64,000 bases of DNA, from positions 5,515,783 through 5,579,782 of the forward strand of contig NC_037653.1 of the NCBI RefSeq assembly GCF_003254395.2, given 5' to 3'. Position 1 is the stretch's first letter; the number at the start of each line of letters is the position of its first letter. Position numbers and translations under genes: made by a program. Origin of the DNA: Apis mellifera (Eukaryota > Arthropoda > Insecta > Hymenoptera > Apidae). The notes below the pieces were generated by a model. It saw nothing but the letters and a program-made list of their open reading frames with translations, was not told the origin of the DNA and did no database searches. This document shows, piece after piece, positions 11,290-22,861 of the stretch.

Positions 11290-11591
11290 ACGAAATTTTG
11301 AGGTTGAGGATATGTGAGAGGTTTGCTCGAAATCCTCGAAATTTTTCTAAAGGAAATAAGGAAATTTGAAGGATAGGAGTCTTGTTATTTTTTTTTTTTT
11401 TTTTATTAGAATTCCTCTTCTAAAGGAAATTTGGAGGACTGGCCGAATGTTAATTTTGGATAGATATTTTTTAGCGAATTTATTAAATTTGAAATTACAT
11501 TTTGTAATGGAGAAATTAAAAGAAAATTTTGTAGTCGAAGATAGAGAAGATCCCTTTTCTAAAGAAAATTTGAAGGATCGGATTCTTGTTA

Positions 11592-11622
<31 letters not shown>

Positions 11623-12830
11623 AATTTAGAATCCCTTTTAGAATCCTTCTAAAGAAAATTTGGAGGACTGGCCGAATGTTAATTTTTAGATTAGGTAGAT
11701 ATTTTTTTTAGCGAATTTATTAAATTTGGATGAATGTGGAAATTACTTTTTGTAATGGAGAAATTAAAAGAAAATTTTATAGTCGAAGATATGCGAGAAG
11801 ATCCCTTTTTTTTAAAGAAAATTTGAAAGATAGAAATCTTGTAGTTATTTTTTTTTTTAGTGAATTTATTAGAATGCTTTTTTTAAAAAAATTTGGAGGA
11901 TTGACCGAATGTTAATTTTTTGGTAGATATTTTTTTTAGCGAATTTATTAAATTTGGATGAACGTTGAAATTATTTTTTGCAATGGAGAAATTAAAAAAA
12001 AATTTCGTGATCGAAGATATGTGAGAAGATTGCTTGAATCCCTTTTCTAAAGGAAATTTGGAGGACTGGCCAAATGTTAATTTTTTTTTTTAGCGAATTT
12101 ATTAAATTTGGATGAACATTGAAATTACTTTTTGCAATGCAGAAATTAAAAGAAAATTTTGTAATCGAGAATATGTGAGAGAGTTTGTCGAATCTCTCTT
12201 CTAAAGGAAATTTGAAGGATTGGGTTCTTGTAATTATTTTTTTTTTACTGAATTTATTAGATTTTGGTAGATGTCGAGTCAAAATTATTAACAGAAATGA
12301 AAAGAAAATTCTGTAGCCGAGAATATAAGAGGATTGTTCTTCTAAAGAAAATTTGGAAAATTGGAGTTGAATGTTAATCTTGATAATATAGTTATTTCTT
12401 TTTAGCGAATATATTAGATTTAAATGGATGTCGAGTTATTTTTTGTAATGGAGTAACAGAAATTAAAAGAAAATTCTGTGGCGAGGATATGTGAATTGCT
12501 CGAATCCCTCTTCTAAAGGAAATTTAGAGGATTGGGGTCGAATGTTAATCTTGGATGTAGTTATTTTTTTCAGTGAATTTATTAGATTCGAGTGGATGTC
12601 GAGTCGAAATTATTAACAGAAATTAAAAGAAAATTCTGTGAGATATGTGAATCTCGAATCTCTCTTCTAAAGAAAATTTAGAGGATTGGCCAAAATGTTA
12701 ATCTTGAGTGTAGATATTTTTTTAACGAATTTACTAGATCTGGATGGATGTTGAAATTACTTTTTGCAATGGAGAAATTAAACAAAAATTCTTTGGCCGA
12801 GATTGAGGTGAAAATTTGGAGAAATTAATT
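11290..12830. repeat. Diverged tandem array 3 (about 150-250 bp units)
   Basis: About eight degenerate units recognised by CTAAAGGAAATTTGGAGGA, GGCCGAATGTTAATTTT, AGCGAATTTATTAAATTTGG and AATGGAGAAATTAAAAGAAA. The AATGGAGAAATTA block (often altered to CAGAAATTA) recurs near 11505, 11754, 11982, 12137, 12290, 12453, 12613 and 12768. The early units are longer (about 230-250 bp) and the later ones about 155-160 bp. Poly-T runs of varying length sit inside the units. Open frames here are shadows of the repeat. Confidence 0.92.
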
Positions 12831-14090
12831 TAAATAATATCTTAAAATTTCTTGCGATGAAATAAAATGTGGCAATAATTTCACAAGCAACAATTATAAT
12901 AAATTTCAAAGGAACCAAAAATTCAAAAAAAAAGTTCCATCATAGCGTTATGAATAAATGCACGAATAACCCTTTTCGAAATTTCAATCAAGACAAAAAT
13001 TAAAAAAAAAAAAAAGAGAGAAAAGGAATACATCGAAAAATTCAAAGACTAGAAAAAGAAGAGGGAGATAAAAATAAACGAGATAGATTGTAGAAACAAG
13101 GCGAAACGTGCAAAAAGGAAAAAAAACGTGAAAAAGAAAGAGAGATAAATGGGAAGAACGATCGCATTACCAAATACGTACGGTGGTGGTTCCTTTTGCT
13201 CGTTAAAGCACCGTCTCCGAGAGGATTACATCTCCTTTTTCCAGATGGAAATGGAAACACGTATCAATCGGGTGTCTTCTATTTGCCGAATCAGACTGTT
13301 TCCATGTTGCTTGTGTGCAGATGGAAACGGCCTCTCTCTCCTGGGAGCTCTCTTTTATGGACTTTGCTGCGACTGATGCTTTCCAAATAGTTTCGATGGC
13401 AATCCAAACCAATAGCATAGAATGGAATAGAATGAGGGTCAGAGCGGCGTTCAAAGTGGAATTCGTTTGGAAAATTCATTGGCAGTTATGCAGGCAGAAT
13501 GCCGTTCTTTCTCCGTTCGCGTTTGCAACGCCGATGCTCATTTTTTTTTTTTTTTTCTTTCCTTTTCATTATCGCCACCAAGAAAATACTCGAATACTAC
13601 TTTTTCCCTCTTCTCTCCTTGTGGGAAATAATATCGCGAAAGTGATAGAATTAAATTCTTACCTTTTTTATATTTTACAAAGATCGTCGTATCTAGAAAA
13701 GGGATGAAAAAAAAAAGGGGGGGAGGAATATAATATGTTTGTGAAATTTATATCGTAGATATAGGTGATATTGTAACGTTGCCAGATTAATTTCTGGAGA
13801 AATTCCGTTTCGCTTTTACCGATGATTGAAATTACGGGGAAATATTTTTGAAGCGCATTAACAATGTTTGAATATCCCGACAGGTTCCATTTGGATTATC
13901 GATTTTATTTAAATTAGCTCTACTTCAAAATTAAGCTTGGAGGAAAGTAAACCGATATACACTGGAATTACAAAATTACGCGTTTCGAATCGTTTTATCG
14001 GGTAAACAGATTTTTGCAATTGCAACGTTGCTGTATATCACGTACATAGGATGTGAAAATTCTGGATAAAATTATCCAGTTAAAAAAAAT
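12831..14090. other. Unique AT-rich sequence, no gene seen
   Basis: A-rich to 13150, then a more balanced segment at 13150-13500 with overlapping frames on both strands (13149-13376, 13196-13390, 13315-13707 plus; 13203-13454 minus). The phrase CAGATGGAAA occurs near 13242 and 13319. No recognisable protein. A donor-like AAAAAAG/GTAAGA is present on the minus strand near 13664. Confidence 0.4.
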
Positions 14091-14102
14091 AAGGATAACA
14101 TT

Positions 14103-14128
14103 ACTTACCGCTACACTTATACTTACCT
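14103..14128 (-). other. Candidate recursive splice site / 18-nt microexon (weak)
   Basis: On the minus strand TATATATAG is followed directly by GTAAGT (junction 14127/14126), and 18 nt further on CG is followed by GTAAGTAA (junction 14109/14108). Acceptor joined directly to donor is the form of a recursive splice site, and the second donor would define an 18-nt exon. The upstream sequence is TA-rich rather than pyrimidine-rich, so the acceptor is poor. Confidence 0.15.
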
Positions 14129-15055
14129 ATATATATAAAACACGAAATCCCAAGTTCAGATCGAGAGCACGAGCAAAGCACCTTTCACCTTTCACAGACA
14201 ATAAAAGAGACAAAATGTCATAATTTATCACCATCGATTAATTAATTAATCAACGAAATCCGACGACATATTCGCGCATAAATGCAAGCGCGTTTCTTGA
14301 AATTTTTATCTCCAATACTCGAAATGAAATTTCGTTCGTCAGAAAAAAAAACCACCAATTCCAATGATTCCATCCTCTTCAGCATTATACCAAATATTAT
14401 ACTTCCTCGAGTATCGACTGATATTCCTATCTTTTTTTTTTTTAAAAAAATACGCCGTAAGGGAAAATTTCGAAGGGAGAAAAGGGAAAAGGCATCGTTC
14501 CAGGATCACATTCCCATATCTAGATATCGATGTATCGATCGAGGAATCAAGAGGGCGCAATTAGAAGCCGTGGCCAATCGATCGAATTATCCTTTTAAAG
14601 CGGCGCGAGCCATTGCAGCCGATCGAACCCGTTGGAAACGGAATTAGAGAGAGAAAGAGAGGGAGAGAGGGAGAGGGAGAGGCGTGGGTCGCGTGTCGTG
14701 AGATAGGCCAGGAACCCTTGCGGCGTCCGGCCGCCATTGGTTCTCCGCAGTGGCCTGTTAGGGGTGGCCACCCTTAAAACGTCAAGAAGCCCAGGTGGTC
14801 CGCCACGATATCAAGCTAACTCAATCAATGCGCTATTCCTTTCCCGGTATCAACGATTCTTATCTCAGCCTCGCTCTCTTTAAGGGCCTCGAATCTCGAT
14901 TAAAGGGGACCTCTCGACTTAACCGACTTGGAAACGAGAGAACGAGATACGGTTCGAGCCGTTTTCTTCTCTTCCTCTCCGTTTCCACCTTCCCTCGTAT
15001 CTGTGTCCATTTTTCGTGTCGATGTTAATTCTTTTTCTTCGACGAAATTCGTAAT
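14129..15055. other. Unique sequence with a CpG-dense core at 14640-14960
   Basis: The core contains a GA run (14648-14682) followed by GC-rich unique DNA with GCCGCCATTGG (a CCAAT box on the minus strand) at about 14730. Open frames (14282-14647, 14795-15028 plus; 14339-14560 minus) have no recognisable domain. A promoter or enhancer role is possible but unsupported. Confidence 0.3.
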
Positions 15056-16215
15056 GAGCGATATCAAATCGTCCGAAAGTATTATTATTTAAAAGTGAAA
15101 CGATTCTTTCTTCCTTCCTTCTTTTCGAATTTTCGAACGAGGCGCTACATCAATACCGAAAATATTATTTAAAAGTGAAAGGATCGAAAAGATTCCTTTC
15201 TTTCTTTCTTTCTTCCTCATTCTTTTCGATGAAATTTCGAATTTTCGAGTGAGGCGCTACACCGAAATATTATTTATATATTTATACCGAATATTTATTT
15301 ATAAAATTATTTATATATTAATATAATTTTTAATATAATTTTTATATATGTATAATTTTTAAATTATTTATATATTATACCTTTCTTTCTTCCTTCCTTT
15401 CTCATTCTTTTCGCGTTCTTTTCGATGAAATTTCGAATTTTCGAGCGAGGCACTATACTAATACCAAAAGTATTATTTTAAAAGTGAAACGATCGAAATG
15501 ATTCCTTCCTTTCTTTCTTCCTTCCTTCTTTCCTTCCTTTCCTTATTCTTTTCGATGAAATTTCGAATTTTCGCTACAATACCGAAAATATTATTTAAAA
15601 ATGAAACGATCGAAACGATTCCTTTTTTTCTTTCTTTCTTCTTTCCTTCCTTCCTTTATTCTTCCTCATTCTTTTCGCGTTCTTTTCGATAAAATTTCAA
15701 ATTTTTGAGCGAAGCGCTTCACCAATAATACACCAGCGCTTCACCAATAATACACCAGCGCTACACCAAAAATATTATTTAAAAGTAAAACAATTCCTTT
15801 CTTTTTTCCATCTTTCCTTCCTTCCTTCCTCATTCTTTTTGATGAAATTTCGAATTTTCGAGCGACTTGCTACACCAATGCCAAAAATATTATTTTAAAA
15901 GTGAAACGATCGAAACAATCCCTTTCTTTTTTCCTTCCTTTCTTTCTTCCTTTCTTCCTCATTCTTTTCAATGAAATTTCGAATTTTCGAACGAGGCGCT
16001 ACATCAATACCGAAAATATTATTTAAAAATAAAACGATCGAAACGATCCCTTTCTTTCTTCCTTTCTTCCTCATTCTTTTCAGTGAAATTTCGAATTTTC
16101 GAGCGACTTGCTACACCAATACCAAAAATATTATTTAAAAATGAAACGATCGAAACGATCCCTTCCTTCCTTCCTTCCTTCCTCATTCTTTTCGACGAAA
16201 TTTCGAATTTTCGAG
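15056..16215. repeat. Diverged tandem array 4 (about 100-200 bp units)
   Basis: About nine units of the form GAAACGATCGAAACGATTCC, a long CCTT/CTTT pyrimidine run, CATTCTTTTCGATGAAATTT, CGAATTTTCGAGCGA, GCTACACCAATACC and AAAATATTATTTAAAAGTGA. The ATGAAATTTCGAATTTTCGA block recurs about every 100 to 200 bp from 15129 to 16194. A 22-bp block (AGCGCTTCACCAATAATACA plus CC) is duplicated in tandem at about 15714-15757. The variable CTTT runs behave like embedded microsatellites. Confidence 0.92.
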
Positions 16216-17108
16216 CGACTACCGCAGGCTACGCAGAACCGAATTTCCAGGCGAATTTTTAATGAGGTGGAAAAACAGACGTGCGATCCTCCCGATTAAG
16301 GTAATTAAAATCCAATTAATAATTTAATCAACGCAGCTCGGACGGAAATGGGTCGCGACGAGGGGGAAGGGGGCGAGGGAGGAGGGGCGCGAAAAGCCTG
16401 GAGGGGATTACGTGTGTATACAACGTGGCCGATCCTCTCGCCTCGACATAATTCCTTGGGAATTTGTCGTGAAAAGTTTCGGCTGGACCCCCCCCCTTTT
16501 CTCTTTTTTTTTTTTTTTTTTTTTGCCAAAAAAGTTAGTTTTCTAGCGGCCCAATTAAATCAACCGGGGCGATCCAATTCAATTCCGGTTTCAGAAAAGG
16601 GGGAGGAAGAGGGAGAGAGAGAGGGGGGGTATAATTAAATCTCGCGCGAATTAGCGAAAGATTTCGGCGACTCGAGTAAATTTCAGTCGAAATTAAATTT
16701 TTGACGAGTCAACAAAACTTTTCTCATCACCACCGACCGACGGTGGTGCAACCCCCGTGGTCCAACCCGTTTCCACCCGCTTTTCCGCCGTGTTACACAA
16801 CCCCCTCCCCCTCCGTGCTATTTTCACCTTCGTGCCATCCACCAAGGGGGGGGAGAAAAAAAGAGGAAGAGTTTTGTTTCGAGCGAGAGAGAGAAAGAGA
16901 AATATCATAGGAACACGTCGAACCTGTGATACTAGGAAAATATACGATGTATCTTCCTTTTTTATATATATATTCTTTTTCGTTCCCTTTCTTTTTTTCT
17001 CTTTCTCTCTTTTTTTTCAGTTTATACGAAGTTGGAATGGAAACTCACAAAGTCGAGTACGTTTTTTTTTCGATATTCAGAGTTTGGATAAATTAAAAGT
17101 GTGCGCGA

Positions 17109-17110
<2 letters not shown>
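16216..17110. other. Unique sequence with homopolymer tracts, no gene seen
   Basis: Contains a CCCCCCCC then T-rich stretch with T21 at 16504-16524 and GA/G-rich runs at 16590-16630 and 16845-16908. The 215-codon frame 16757-17404 runs through a poly-T acceptor-like tract and the TA microsatellite, so I regard it as accidental. Confidence 0.5.
16986..17020 (+). other. Candidate 3' splice site
   Basis: About 35 nt of almost unbroken pyrimidines ending TTTTTTTTCAG at 17020, an excellent acceptor by consensus. No convincing exon or donor follows; the best GT downstream is in GAGTACGT near 17057. It may be a decoy in T-rich DNA or the acceptor of an unrecognised untranslated exon. Confidence 0.15.

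Positions 17111-17152
<42 letters not shown>
17111..17152. repeat. (AT)21 microsatellite
   Basis: Uninterrupted AT dinucleotide run. Confidence 0.97.
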
Positions 17153-17156
<4 letters not shown>

Positions 17157-19290
17157 AGGAAGGGAATATTGTTCTATGGAATTCGAATTATTTTTTAATA
17201 TCGAATTTTCGAGGGAAATTTAATATTTCGGGGATGAGTGACACGCCGCGTGTACGAAATAAATCAAGAACGGTGATAATTAATTATTCACTTGCCGATG
17301 TTTTGACGTGGATTACGACCGACGTTGAATTTGATATCAGACGCCAATTAAACACGATATTCTCTATAATAAACAAAATTCCTCCTCCACTTCCACAATT
17401 TTAATTTCCAATTAAAAAAAAAAAAAGAAAAACAAAACTCTCAGTTCGAAAAGATGACCGAATCTTCAAAATCTTCAGAAAAGGAGAAACTTTTTTCGAA
17501 AAATCCTTTTCGCGAACAAACACAAAAAAAGAAAAATCCAAAAACGAAACTCGAGCGGAGGAATTGGTGCATCTCGTGCGCAAGAGGAAACGTGGCACCC
17601 ATGGAAAAAAGAATGCACGGAGGGTGAAAGATTACAAGGGTGGACGAATGAATGAATGCCGTACCGCGACGCCTGCGATGGTGGCGCGCGTGTAAATGTT
17701 CTTAATGACGGTGAGAACGCGTAATGGGACAACGAGGGGAGGAAGGAGAGCACTCGTACTTGGGCTTCGTAAAGCGAATATTTATGGAATGCCGCGACGA
17801 GGGATCCTTCTGGATCGATTATTCAACGGTTATCACACCTCGTGCAACAACGTGCGATTGGGACGAAGGAACGTTAAAAATCGTAGCTCAGAAAGATGCT
17901 CACATTTGGCGGCAGATATTTCTCTTCGAGGTTTTGCTTGGATAAATTTTTATCGAGAGAGAGAGAGAGAATGAACGATAAATCTGCCCCGCAATGAGAG
18001 AACTCGAGGAGAACGGAAACTTAGATGAGCTCGCGATTTTCAACTTTACTTTTTTAAGTATCCCAGCATTTTTTACGGGACTATAAACGTTACTGTCTCG
18101 CTCTAGGGTTCCAAGTTTTTTAAGACTTCTCCCATTTTATGAATAAGTAGCTCGAAAAAAAAAAAAGAAGGGGAAGAAGTTAATCATTAGCCTGTAATTA
18201 AAAAGTTAGTTTTTAGGGGGAAAAAAGGTAATTCGTAGTTAAACTCGCTTATTCAATATTTCGTACGATGCTGAAGAGTTAGAAATCGTGAGAGTAAGAT
18301 TCTTTTTTTTCTTTTAAAAGAAATCCTTCATCCTTCAACGAAAATTCGATCCTGAAAATGGACGCCATTAATGCCTGTAAAAATTGTAAAAAAATTGTCA
18401 TCGCTGCACAAGGTATACCTCCTCGACGAATATTTATTTATCCTTTCGATATTTCGTTGGATGGAATCAATGCGCCGTTCAATCAAAGGGATTACAAATA
18501 AAAGGCAACAACAACAACAATAATAATAATAACGATAAAACTCGGTTATTGTCCAAAATCACTATAAATCAAAATGGGGTGGAATACGTTTTGTTAATCA
18601 GGAGAGGAGAGCAAGTATGGATTCTACGTCACCGTGGATAGGTGATTAATCGCGGGAGGGGGGCCAGCCACGTCCTTGGTCCCGCAACTATACACCGGCT
18701 ATGGATCACTATAACACCGTGTGTTTTGTTAATTAGCGACGAACTATGATGCTGCGCTCACGAATCACTACGTCACTCTCCCTCTACTTTCCAATTATTC
18801 ATTCATCGTCCATTCAGATTTTCCTCCAGGGGGAAAGGAGCCTCGGCTAAGAGCAGTGGCTCTTAAACTCGTTACTCCTTGAAAAAAACTCGCCATCGAA
18901 AATCATTTCGCGAAATCAAACGAAAGATTGCGAATTTTAACAAATGACACAATCTTCGTGAATATTCCTTTTTTTTAATCAATGATTGTTCCAATTGTTC
19001 CCCTTTTTTCCTCGAGTTTAGCGTGTTCGAGAAGGTTGAGAATCACCGGTGTAGAGTACACACGAGAGAGGAAGACGTGCAAGTAGAACGAGTCAAAGAT
19101 TAACGCGACACCACCTGAGACTACTCGGGTAGATTCAAGAAGCTCGAGGAAAATCCTTCCTTCCCTGACCAACAAATTATTCCACTCTGTTCAAATTTCC
19201 AAAATTTCCATTCTTTTAATCCTATCCCTTCTTCCCTCAGATAAACGCATTGCTTCCATCATCGCGTGGATTACGAATTAATATAAGGGA
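17153..19290. other. Unique sequence, no gene seen
   Basis: AT-rich with moderately CpG-rich patches at 17600-17900 and 18600-18780. The latter has a low-repeat, complex composition (CTACGTCACCGTGG, CCACGTCCTTGGTCCCGC) and is a reasonable candidate for conserved non-coding DNA. Short open frames at 17696-17974 and 18975-19175 have no recognisable domain. A small palindrome AGGTATACCT occurs near 18412. Confidence 0.4.
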
Positions 19291-19458
19291 AGGGTGAGGA
19301 CGAAACGAGGGCGTACCCGATTTACCATCAAGGACGAACCGGTTATTTTCATCGGCGCCCATCACCTGTTACCGAGGGTGTGTAGGAGGAACTCGTGTCA
19401 TCGGGACGCGATCAAATTGTCCGAGAAGGCCCTCGTTGGTGGGAATCTAGTTACTCAC

Positions 19459-19490
19459 CGCGAGGATGACGTCAACACGCTGCTACTCAC
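19459..19490 (-). other. Candidate recursive splice site or 32-nt microexon
   Basis: Reading the minus strand, a CTAAC branch-point match (19520-19516), the pyrimidine tract CTCTCTCCTTTCTTTCTTTT and CCAG (ending at 19491) lead straight into GTGAGT (19490-19485). A second perfect donor, CG followed by GTGAGTAA, starts at 19458. CAG joined directly to GTGAGT with branch point and tract is the form of the ratcheting sites known from long insect introns. Alternatively, the 32 nt between the two donors is a microexon, whose first frame is open and would read VSSSVLTSSSR. The surrounding 200 bp (19290-19490) is CpG-dense. I see no flanking coding exons, so the host gene is unknown. All parts are seen in sequence; function is inferred. 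Confidence 0.4.
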
Positions 19491-19497
19491 CTGGAAA

Positions 19498-21130
19498 AAG
19501 AAAGAAAGGAGAGAGGTTAGAGATGAATTCTTAGAAATCGAGATTGAAAATTTTTCTATATCTGTCCTCGGATAAAAGAGGAGGAAGAAGATTCGAGGTT
19601 TTTATTATTCGACTTATCGATTATCGAACGTTACCTGGAAAAATCCCGGATAACGTCGTTCTTATCTATAAACTAAAACTCAAGACCCCTCCTCCCCCGC
19701 AAGTTTATGGTACAAGCACTTCTATCGAAGAAGAAATTCCGAAATCTTCCGCTTTATATTCCTTATAAATTCTTGGCTGTGCCGTCGATGCATAAAAATG
19801 GGGGGGAAAAAGAAGCCGAAAATTCTGAAAAGAAAAAGTCTAACAGAAATCTTCCGTGGCGTGTAAATTCTGGGCTCCGTCGACGAAGTAAAAATCGAGG
19901 GGAAAGGAAAATATTTTGAAAATGTTTAAACAGTACAAAACTCATCGAAAATCAAAGGGAGAAGGGAAGAAGAGGAAGAGGTTGTTGGGGCGAATGGAAT
20001 CGCGAAGATGGAACAATGGAATTCGTTTAATAAAGATGGGTGGAACGATTTAATGATATTTTTCGTGCGCTCGCGATATTGAAATATTTATACCCGTACA
20101 AATACTGCGCGTAAATCACGTTTCTAACGCGTGCACTTGGATGCTCATCTTCCCCCTCGAACAACGTGAAAATATATTAATTTTCTTTGTATTTGCGGAA
20201 CGAACAGGAAAAAAACAAATTTCAGGTTTATTTTTATTCGAAAAATGTATGAATCGAGGGAATTTATTCGAATAATTATCATCAAAATCTCATCGATTCG
20301 TTTCTTTCCAATCGAGTTTAATTTATTTCTACGAAATTTTTCACGAAACAATAAACATTAAAATGAACAATTTTTCGAAACGATACCCGTCGTCTCTTTC
20401 CAAATCTTTCAGGCTTTAAAAAAAGAAGAAGAAAGAGAAAGAAAGAAAGAAAGAAAATTCCAGAACTGTAAAAAGGTGTCGACGACACGGAGATAAAAAA
20501 ATCAATGGCGAGGAAAAACCTGCAGGAGTGTGGCCCTGCATCTCTTTCTGGAAAATTCCACGGAACGTGTCACCGTCTGAAAAGAGGATGTAGAAAGGGA
20601 GGGCACAGGGAGGAGGGGGAGAAAAAAAAAACATTCTTTCTTCACCCCCAGCGTTTTTTTAAAGGAATTCCCAACTGGGTAAGGAAGGAGTCGCGAAAAA
20701 ATGGGGTGGAGCCGTATTTCGAGATCGTGCAGGGGCGTAAAGTGTTGAAGGGAGTTGACAGAAATGGGCGAGGAGGAGAAGAAGGGGGGGAGAATAGGTG
20801 AAGGTGCGTCACTCACAGCTGACACCCTCCGCGCTCACCCTCCAACGGTCTTCCAACCCTCGCTTAGATTAATGTTTCTCTTTACTTAAGGCCCTCCCGG
20901 ACCCCTTTCCCCTCTCCCTCCTCTTCCTCCCTTTCTTATTTTCGATCGCACTCGATTCGCAAAAATTCCGACGATTTATTTCATTAGCATGCCAATTCAA
21001 TCCCTATATCACGTACACGATATATTATTAGTCACTTTTCACTTTTACTACGTTTATATTTCAATTGATTTTCAATTTTCACGCGATAAACAAATAATCA
21101 GGCACATTTTTCATTTCTATTATTTTACGT
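19498..21130. other. Unique sequence, no gene seen
   Basis: Contains a second, weaker minus-strand CAG/GTAACG site at 19635/19634 after TTTTTC, a GA-rich run at 20425-20458, and a G/A-rich segment at 20580-20800 with overlapping open frames on both strands (20502-20825 minus, 20505-20801 plus) of low complexity. A C/T-rich stretch lies at 20890-20940. No protein recognised. Confidence 0.4.
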
Positions 21131-21139
21131 TTTACTTTT

Positions 21140-22861
21140 TTTCGATGGATTCGAAGCTTGGACCATGAACAAAGACATAAACGAAAGCGGTCCTTCTCTT
21201 TGCAATCGTGGACGAAATATTTCGCTATGCACAACGAAAAATTATTATACATATTCAATAATAAGGCAATGGATTCCAAGCTTGGACTATGAACGATTAG
21301 AAGAATAACGAAAGCCTTAAATCGTTCTTACGACAACGAGATATTTTTTTATTGGCAAAAATTATCATACATATCTAATAATAAGAATGGATTCTAAGCT
21401 TGGACTATGAACGAAGACACAAACAAAAGCGTTTAATCGTTATTTTCATTGACAAAATTGTACATATTTATAATAATGGATTCCAAGTTTGGACCATGAA
21501 CGATTAGAAGAATAATAAAAGTTAAATCGTTCTTTTTCGCTTAATTTGTACGACAACGAGATATTTTTTCATTAACAAAAATTATCATACATATTCAATA
21601 ATAAGGCGATGGATTCCAAGCTTGGACTATGAACGATTAGAAGAATAACGAAAGCGTTAAATCGTTCTTACGACAACGAGATATTTTTTTATTGGCAAAA
21701 ATTATCATACATATCTAATAATAAGAATGGATTCTAAGCTTGGACTATGAACGAAGACATAAACAAAAGCGTTTAATCGTTTTGCAATCGTAAATGAAAT
21801 ATTCCGCGATACACAACAAAATATTATTTTCATTGACAAAATTGTACATATTTATAATAAGGCGATGAATTCCAAGCTTGGACCATGAACGATTAGAAGA
21901 ATAACAAAAGCGTTAAATCGTTCTTACGACAAGGAGATATTTTTTCATTGACAAAAATTATCATACATATCTAATAATAAGGTGATGGATTCCAAGCTTG
22001 GACCATGAACAATTAGAAGAATAATAAAAGCGTTAAATCATTCTTTTTCGTTTAATTCGTACGACAACAAGATATTTTTTCATTAACAAAAATTATTATT
22101 CATATCCAATAATAAGACGATGGATTCGAAGCTTGGATCATGAACGAAGACACAAACGAAAGCGTTTAATCATTCCTCTTCGTTTAATTGTTTTGCAATC
22201 ATAGACGAAATATTCCGCGATACACAACGAAATATTATTTTCATTGACAAAAATTGTACATATCCAATAATAAAACGATGGATTCCAAAAGCTTGGACCA
22301 TGGACGATTAGAAGAATAATGAAAGCGTTAAATTGTTCTTACGATAAGGAGATATTTTTTCATTGACAAAAATTATCATACATATCTAATAATAAGGATG
22401 GATTCTAAGCTTGGACTATGAACGAAGACACAAACAAAAGCGTTTAATCGTTTTGCAATCGTAGATGAAATATTCCGCGATACACAACGAAATATTATTT
22501 TCATTGACAAAAATTGTACATATCCGTAATAAGATAATGGATTCCAAGCTTGGACTATGAACGTTTAGAAGAATAATAAAAGCGTTAAATCGTTCTTTTT
22601 TGTTTAATTCGTACGACGAGATATTTTTTCATTAACAAAAATTATCATATATATCCAATAATAAAGATGGATTCCAAGCTTGGACTATGAACGTTTAGAA
22701 GAATAATGAAAATATTAAATCGTTCTTATGATAAGAAGATATTTTTTCATTAACAAAAATTATCATACCTATCTAATAATAAGGCGATGGATTCGAAGCT
22801 TGACCATGAACGAAGAATGACGAAAGCATTAAATCGTTCCTCTTCGTTTAATCGTTTTGCA
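21140..22861. repeat. HindIII-containing tandem array 5 with two unit types
   Basis: About fourteen units, each beginning with a variant of GGATTCCAAGCTTGGACTATG near 21155, 21278, 21398, 21485 (site lost, AAGTTT), 21619, 21738, 21877, 21997, 22131, 22291, 22408, 22547, 22677 and 22796. After it come two alternative bodies. Type A has AACGATTAGAAGAATAA, CGTTAAATCGTTCTTACGAC and GAGATATTTTTTCATTGAC. Type B has AACGAAGACACAAACGAAAG, TTTTGCAATCGTAGACGAAA and TATTCCGCGATACACAACG. The order reads B A B A A B A A B A B A A B. Most units end in AAAATTATCATACATATCTA or a close variant. The mixed order suggests unequal crossing-over of A-B and A-A-B blocks. Confidence 0.93.

Noticed and set aside
16757..17404. 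215-codon plus-strand open frame
   Set aside because: It runs through an acceptor-like poly-T tract and the AT21 microsatellite (Ile-Tyr repeat). No domain is recognised.
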